From positions 162,798 to 226,797 of the forward strand of contig SHVE01000001.1 of NCBI GenBank assembly GCA_009694365.1: a DNA stretch of 64,000 bases. The letters run 5' to 3'. Source of the stretch: Thermoleophilia bacterium. GTDB taxonomy: Bacteria; Actinomycetota; Thermoleophilia; Miltoncostaeales; Miltoncostaeaceae. Every line of letters begins with the position of its first letter. Positions within the stretch are counted from its first letter, which is position 1. The notes beneath the pieces are model-generated. The model made no database searches, was not told where the DNA came from, and worked only from the letters and a program-made list of their open reading frames with translations. Made by a program: the position numbers and the translations under genes. Below are positions 59,884 to 64,000 of this stretch, piece by piece.

Positions 59884-60768
59884 GTGATCGAGATCTCCTT
59901 AGATGAACTGCGTACGGCGGCCGGCATCGGGGTGGCGGGCAACATCGCCGGGCACTTGGAGCAGGCGGGAGAGGCTGATGATTTCCGGAACGTCGTGCTC
60001 ACGGCGGCGGAGGCCCCCAAGGGGATCTTCCCGTGGTACCTGCCGGGGCGCGCGGACTTCCTCGGTGAGTTCCCCCTGTCGTCGGGTGCGCTCACGATCC
60101 CCCCCGAGGACGTGGCGGTGGATCTACAGATCGAGCCCGAGGTAGGGGTGATCGCCCGACTCACCTACGACGGCGACGGACAGGTGGCAATGATCGCTCC
60201 AATCGCCATCGCGGCATTCAACGACTGTTCGATCCGCCGCCGAGGTGCCGCGAAGATCAGCCACAAGAAGAACTGGGGCAGCGCATCCAAGGGCCTGGCA
60301 TCCCATGGATTCGCCGTGGGCGCCATCGATCCGGCCGGCGCCCTGGCCACCATGCGTATCGTGTCGTTCCTGCGTCGGGGTGGCGTGGCGTACGAGTGCG
60401 GAGTGGACAGTCCCGCACGGGCCTACTCGTACGCCGGGGACACGCTCGTCGACTGGATCGTGGGTCGGCTGGCCAACCAGCACGGATCGGACGACACTCC
60501 ACTCGAGCCCGTCGGCGCCTACCTGCGCGAGTGCGGTTGCCCCGAGCGAGCCGTAGTCGGCATCGGAGCCACGCGGTACACCCCCGTCGGCGAATCCACC
60601 TACCTCGTGGAGGGCGACGAGAGCATCGTCGTCGTCTACGACGAGACGATGACCACCCCGGCCGCTGTGGCGGCGGCGGTCGAGGCCCGGGACAAATACG
60701 CACTGCCGAGGGCCTCCGTCCTCCGGCAGGTGGTGAGGTCGCCGGGATATTCGGTGTCTGACACTTAA
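59884..60768 (+). CDS. DUF5718-family protein
   Basis: A 294-residue protein of the DUF5718 family, with the conserved GIGVAGNIAGHLEQAGEADDFRNV, APKGIFPWYLPGRADFLGEFPLSSG, LQIEPEVGVIARLTYDGDG and AAFNDCSIRRRGAAKISHKKNWG. It resembles fumarylacetoacetate-hydrolase-fold proteins in its LQIEPEVG segment, but its activity is unknown. The GTG start is 7 nt after a TAGCCT box. Its last five codons and stop lie inside a palindromic repeat (60753-60796), so the C-terminus may have been rewritten by insertion. Confidence 0.85.
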   Translation: MIEISLDELRTAAGIGVAGNIAGHLEQAGEADDFRNVVLTAAEAPKGIFPWYLPGRADFLGEFPLSSGALTIPPEDVAVDLQIEPEVGVIARLTYDGDGQVAMIAPIAIAAFNDCSIRRRGAAKISHKKNWGSASKGLASHGFAVGAIDPAGALATMRIVSFLRRGGVAYECGVDSPARAYSYAGDTLVDWIVGRLANQHGSDDTPLEPVGAYLRECGCPERAVVGIGATRYTPVGESTYLVEGDESIVVVYDETMTTPAAVAAAVEARDKYALPRASVLRQVVRSPGYSVSDT

Positions 60769-60796
60769 CAATTGGTGCCACCCGGTGTCAGACACC
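60753..60796. repeat. Palindromic repeat pair (GGTGTCTGACAC ... GTGTCAGACACC)
   Basis: A perfect 12-bp inverted repeat with a 20-nt AT-richer loop. The second arm extends to GGTGTCAGACACC, itself a palindrome around a central A. It resembles REP/BIME-type units mobilised by RAYT (IS200-like) transposases, though no such gene is in the window. It can also act as a terminator for the DUF5718 gene. Confidence 0.6.
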
Positions 60797-60958
60797 GTGA
60801 CCGCGCTCGGCGGTCGCCCTTCGGAGCCCGGGGTTTTCCACGCGGAACCACCGGTGTATGGCAGTGCGTTCCGTGGAATGCTTGTATTGAGTGCTCGCGC
60901 GACCCCGCTTGGTGCATAAGCGGAATGATTGCGCCGCATAAACAGGGAACAGGGACCC

Positions 60959-61648
60959 ATGCCCGACCAGAGCCCGCTTGCATTCACCTCCGCTGAGGCG
61001 GAACCGATGACCGCCGCCGACATCGTCGTCGCGGCTGTCGATGCGTTCCACCCGCGCATCGCCCTCGCCTGTTCGTTCCAGCAGGAGGAGGCCGTGCTTC
61101 TCGACCTCCTGATGGCGGTGCGCCCCGATGCACGGGTGTTCGCCCTCGATACCGGATTTCTGTTCCCCGCGACGTATGAAACCTGGCGTGCGTACGAGGA
61201 CCGGTACGGCATCACGATCGAGGCCTACCGCGGGCCCACGCCGGAGGAGCAGGCCGCCGAGTACGGGGATCGCCTGTGGGAAACCGAACCCAACCGGTGC
61301 TGCGCCCTTCGCAAGGTGGAGCCCCTCGGCCGTGCACTGGCCGACCTCGACGCGTGGATCACCGGTCTGCGCCGCGATCAGGCGCCCACCCGGGCGGGCA
61401 CGCCGAAGATGGAGTTCGACGCGGTACGGGGCAACTGGAAGTTCAGCCCGCTCGCCGACTGGACCGCGGATGACGTGGGGGCGTACATCCGCGAGCACGA
61501 CCTCATTGTGAACCCACTCCACGCGCAGGGGTACGCGTCCATCGGCTGCACGTACTGCACGACGCCGGGCACCGGGCGCGAGGGTCGTTGGGCGGCACTC
61601 GATAAGACCGAGTGTGGGCTACACCCCGCCGGAGGCCCCACCGCGTGA
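60959..61648 (+). CDS. cysH: Assimilatory APS/PAPS reductase
   Basis: A 229-residue thioredoxin-dependent reductase making sulfite. Two cysteine pairs, Cys114-Cys115 (RCCALRK) and Cys197/Cys200 (GCTYC), indicate a [4Fe-4S] cluster, and the catalytic Cys219 is in ECGLH. The cluster type, together with no APS kinase in the operon, points to adenylylsulfate (APS) rather than PAPS as substrate. ATG 60959 has AGGGA upstream. It is the first gene of a tightly coupled cysH-cysD-cysN operon. Confidence 0.95.
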   Translation: MPDQSPLAFTSAEAEPMTAADIVVAAVDAFHPRIALACSFQQEEAVLLDLLMAVRPDARVFALDTGFLFPATYETWRAYEDRYGITIEAYRGPTPEEQAAEYGDRLWETEPNRCCALRKVEPLGRALADLDAWITGLRRDQAPTRAGTPKMEFDAVRGNWKFSPLADWTADDVGAYIREHDLIVNPLHAQGYASIGCTYCTTPGTGREGRWAALDKTECGLHPAGGPTA

Positions 61649-62556
61649 GCGGAGTCACCGCGATCGGCACCCTCGACGTCCTCGAGGCCGAGGCCGTGCA
61701 CGTCATCCGGGAGTGCGCCGCCGAATGCGCGCGCCCCGTGCTGCTGTTCAGTGGTGGAAAGGACTCCATCGTGCTCGCACACCTCGCGAAGAAGGCGTTC
61801 GCACCGGCGGGTCTGCCGTTCCCGCTCATGCATGTGGACACGGGGCACAACTTCCCCGAGGTCGTGGAGTATCGGGACCGGTACGTTCAGGAGATCGGCG
61901 AGCGCCTGATCGTGGCAAGCGTTGAGGACTCCATCGCCGCTGGGCGGGTGCAGGACGAAACCGGCCCCCGCGCGAGCCGCAACCGCCTGCAGACCACCAC
62001 GCTGCTCGACGCCATCGCCGAGCACGAGTTCGATGCCTGCTTCGGAGGGGCCCGCCGGGATGAGGAGCGCGCCCGCGCCAAGGAGCGCTTCTTTAGCCAC
62101 CGCGACATGTTCGGTCAGTGGGATCCGCGCAACCAGCGTCCCGAGCCGTGGTCCATCTACAACACCAAACTGCGCAAGGGCGAGCACTTCCGCGTGTTCC
62201 CCCTCAGCAACTGGACCGAAGTGGACATCTGGAGCTACGTCCAGCAGGAGAGCCTCACCCTCCCGAGCATCTATTTCGCCCACGAGCGCGAGGTGTTCCT
62301 CCGGGACGGCCTCTACATGGCCGTGGACGACGTGGTGGAGCGGTTCCCCGGCGAGGAGGTGTTCACCGAGGTGGTGCGCTTCCGCACGGTGGGCGACATG
62401 ACCTGCACCGGGGCGCTCAGGAGCACGGCGTCCACCGTGGAGCAGGTGCTCGTGGAGACCCGGGCCAGCGACATCTCGGAGCGTGGCGCATCGCGCGCGG
62501 ACGACCGTACGAGCGAGGCCGCCATGGAAGATCGCAAGCGTGGGGGCTACTTCTGA
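61645..62556 (+). CDS. cysD: Sulfate adenylyltransferase subunit CysD
   Basis: A 303-residue ATP sulfurylase small subunit. The PP-loop is LLFSGGKDSIVL, followed by FPLMHVDTGHNFPEVVEYRD and FGGARRDEERARAKER, KLRKGEHFRVFPLSNWTEVDIW and the C-terminal GDMTCTGA and DRKRGGYF. It forms APS from sulfate and ATP with CysN. GTG 61645 overlaps the cysH stop (GTGA). The upstream extension of the frame lies inside cysH and is not used. Confidence 0.97.
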   Translation: MSGVTAIGTLDVLEAEAVHVIRECAAECARPVLLFSGGKDSIVLAHLAKKAFAPAGLPFPLMHVDTGHNFPEVVEYRDRYVQEIGERLIVASVEDSIAAGRVQDETGPRASRNRLQTTTLLDAIAEHEFDACFGGARRDEERARAKERFFSHRDMFGQWDPRNQRPEPWSIYNTKLRKGEHFRVFPLSNWTEVDIWSYVQQESLTLPSIYFAHEREVFLRDGLYMAVDDVVERFPGEEVFTEVVRFRTVGDMTCTGALRSTASTVEQVLVETRASDISERGASRADDRTSEAAMEDRKRGGYF

Positions 62557-63812
62557 TGCCGCTCGAGACCCCCATGCTGCACGCGGTGGCCGTGGGCTCC
62601 GTGGACGACGGCAAGTCCACCCTCATCGGCCGCTTGCTCTACGAAACCGGCAACCTCACCGCCGACGAGATCGCGGCCGTCGAGGAGGCCAGCCGTAAGC
62701 GCGGCCGCACGGGCATTGACCTTGCGCTCCTTACCGACGGCCTGCGCGCCGAGCGCGAGCAGGGCATCACCATCGACGTGGCCTACCGCTCGTTCGATGC
62801 CAACGGCCGACGCATCCTGCTGGGCGACGCCCCGGGGCACGAGCAATACACGCGCAACATGGTGACGGCCGCCGCCGGCGCCGATGTGGCGATCCTGCTG
62901 GTGGACGCCAAGAATGGCATCACATCCCAGACTCGGCGTCACCTCGCCATCTGCGCCATGCTCGGGGTGCACGACGTCCTCGCCTGCGTGAACAAGATGG
63001 ACCTCGTGGACTACGACGAGGCCCGGTTCGACGAGATCACCGGTGAGCTGCTGGTTGCTGCCACGGCGGTGAAGGGTCCGCGCATTACCTCCATCCCACT
63101 CTCGGCCCTCGAGGGCGTCAATCTCGTCGAGCGCTCCGACGCAACCCCTTGGTACACCGGCCCCACCGTGCTCCAGGTGCTGCACGACCTCGACCCCAAG
63201 GTGGCGGAGGACGCCTTTCGTATGCCCGTGCAGTGGGTCATTCGCCACGACGATGGTGGCGCCAACATCCGCGGCCTCGCGGGGCGTATTAGCAGCGGAA
63301 CCGTGACCGTGGGCGACGAGGTCATTGCTCTGCCGTCACGCGCAACCTCGCGTATCTCGCGCATCGACATGCTGGGCCGCGATTACGACTCGGCGAGCGC
63401 CCCCCTCAGCGTCACCCTCCACTTGGCCGACGACGTGGATGTGTCGCGCGGCGACGTCATCGCGCCCGTGGCGGCGGCCCCCCAGGTGACCTCGCGCGTC
63501 CGGGCGACCGTCGCCTGGCTCGACGAGAAGCCGCTCGTCGCCCCATCCCGTCTCGAAGCTCGCCAGGGCAACCGCTTGGTTCCGGTGATCGTGGAGGAGA
63601 TGAACGAGCGCCTCGAGCTGACCACCATGGAGCACGTCCCGGCGGACACCCTGGCGGTGAACGACCTCGGGATCGTCACTCTCCACTTCGCGCAGCCGAT
63701 CGCGGTGGAGCCCTACGCCGAGAACCGCGAACTCGGTAGCATGGTGCTGGTGGACCCCTCGACCAATCGGACCGTGGCCGCCGTGATGGTGACCGAGGTG
63801 CTGGAGGCGTAA
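62556..63812 (+). CDS. cysN: Sulfate adenylyltransferase GTPase subunit CysN
   Basis: A 418-residue EF-Tu-like GTPase that drives APS synthesis. It shows G1 GSVDDGKST (residues 14-22), G2/G3 RGRTGIDL...EQGITIDVAYR and DAPGHEQYTRNM, and G4 NKMDLVDY, then two beta-barrel domains. There is no fused CysC (APS kinase) domain, in keeping with an APS reductase. ATG 62556 overlaps the cysD TGA by one base. Confidence 0.97.
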   Translation: MPLETPMLHAVAVGSVDDGKSTLIGRLLYETGNLTADEIAAVEEASRKRGRTGIDLALLTDGLRAEREQGITIDVAYRSFDANGRRILLGDAPGHEQYTRNMVTAAAGADVAILLVDAKNGITSQTRRHLAICAMLGVHDVLACVNKMDLVDYDEARFDEITGELLVAATAVKGPRITSIPLSALEGVNLVERSDATPWYTGPTVLQVLHDLDPKVAEDAFRMPVQWVIRHDDGGANIRGLAGRISSGTVTVGDEVIALPSRATSRISRIDMLGRDYDSASAPLSVTLHLADDVDVSRGDVIAPVAAAPQVTSRVRATVAWLDEKPLVAPSRLEARQGNRLVPVIVEEMNERLELTTMEHVPADTLAVNDLGIVTLHFAQPIAVEPYAENRELGSMVLVDPSTNRTVAAVMVTEVLEA

Positions 63813-63903
63813 AGGCCCGGCGGGGTGGTTCGATCTTCGTGCGCTTTACATGGCGGCGGTCTTGGAGTCCGCCACGCTCCCTACGCCCGCGAGCGCCCCG
63901 CGA

Positions 63904-64000
63904 CTACTTGGCGGCGGCCGCTCGGGGAGCCACGCGCACCCGCTTGATAATGGTCGCAGGCGTTGCGGTCGGAATGCGCGCAGTGGTGGTGATGACCCAG
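63904..64000 (-). CDS. C-terminal end of a gene entering from the right edge
   Basis: The minus strand is open from the window edge to a TAG at 63904-63906 and encodes WVITTTARIPTATPATIIKR followed by a basic, Ala-rich tail ending in AAAAK. The first half looks like a beta strand from an exported domain. The length and identity of the protein cannot be judged. Confidence 0.35.
   Translation of the reverse strand, partial: WVITTTARIPTATPATIIKRVRVAPRAAAAK

Noticed and set aside
60785..60930. Possible small gene or RNA in the AT-richer stretch before cysH
   Set aside because: No start with a ribosome binding site and no RNA fold beyond the palindrome. No sulfur-regulon riboswitch (SAM type) pattern was recognisable.
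1..64000. Prophage, integrative element or biosynthetic gene cluster
   Set aside because: No integrase, phage structural gene, conjugation gene or large synthase is present. Only the small tRNA-Ala patch looks acquired.

Overview
The window is a GC-rich (about 68-70% by eye), densely packed bacterial chromosome segment. An actinobacterial origin, possibly class Thermoleophilia, is my inference. The support is the composition, a Gram-positive/actinobacterial type SOS box (CGAAC-N4-GTTCG) at lexA, a class A RNase P RNA, a futalosine-pathway menaquinone gene (mqnD), a long-form isocitrate lyase like mycobacterial ICL2, and tRNAs without an encoded CCA. There is no prophage, CRISPR array or intact insertion sequence. 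The only clear accessory patch lies beside tRNA-Ala.

Layout. 1-2 kb: 3' part of clpB. 2-7 kb: small membrane proteins, a GYD-domain protein, a metallo-hydrolase, a DedA protein and a PhoR-like sensor kinase. 7-11.3 kb: a surface-polysaccharide cassette (DegT aminotransferase, DUF354 protein, membrane-anchored nucleotide-sugar epimerase/dehydratase, Cys-rich small protein). 11.7-14.7 kb: a translationally coupled LysR / FAD-oxidoreductase / phosphosulfolactate synthase operon, then a large secreted protein, a zinc-ribbon protein, an aldo/keto reductase and an epimerase. 19.7-21.1 kb: tRNA-Ala, an eroded IS3-type transposase end, and a winged-helix nucleotidyltransferase with a HEPN-like partner, preceded by a palindromic operator. 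21.3-26 kb: amt-glnK facing a HAMP kinase/OmpR regulator pair. 26-32 kb: nadE, subtilase, histone-deacetylase-like amidohydrolase, HD protein. 32-40.7 kb: transketolase, two lipoproteins, HAD hydrolase, polysaccharide deacetylase, Crp-like regulator, mqnD and thioesterase, and a damaged alkyltransferase-like gene. 40.7-42.7 kb: secG, tRNA-Leu, lexA, rnpB. 43-52 kb: Ca2+/H+ exchanger, peroxiredoxin, nitroreductase, rhodanese, second GYD protein, zinc ribbons, a pilin-like pair and an alcohol dehydrogenase. 52-60 kb: FAD oxidoreductase, a repeat-bearing acidic protein, MFS exporter, PAC2 protein, endonuclease III, isocitrate lyase, DUF5718 protein. 61-63.8 kb: cysH-cysD-cysN for assimilatory sulfate reduction, which makes the sulfite that the ComA-type enzyme would use.

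Three window-wide features matter for anyone using this annotation. First, at least 15 genes have a TANNNT -10 box only 6-8 nt upstream of the start codon and no Shine-Dalgarno sequence, so many transcripts are probably leaderless. Second, several genes seem to start at ATC or CTG. Third, at least five genes carry single-base frameshifts, four of them in runs of exactly four G or C. These look like homopolymer-contraction errors in the assembly rather than biology, and the affected genes are annotated across the shift.
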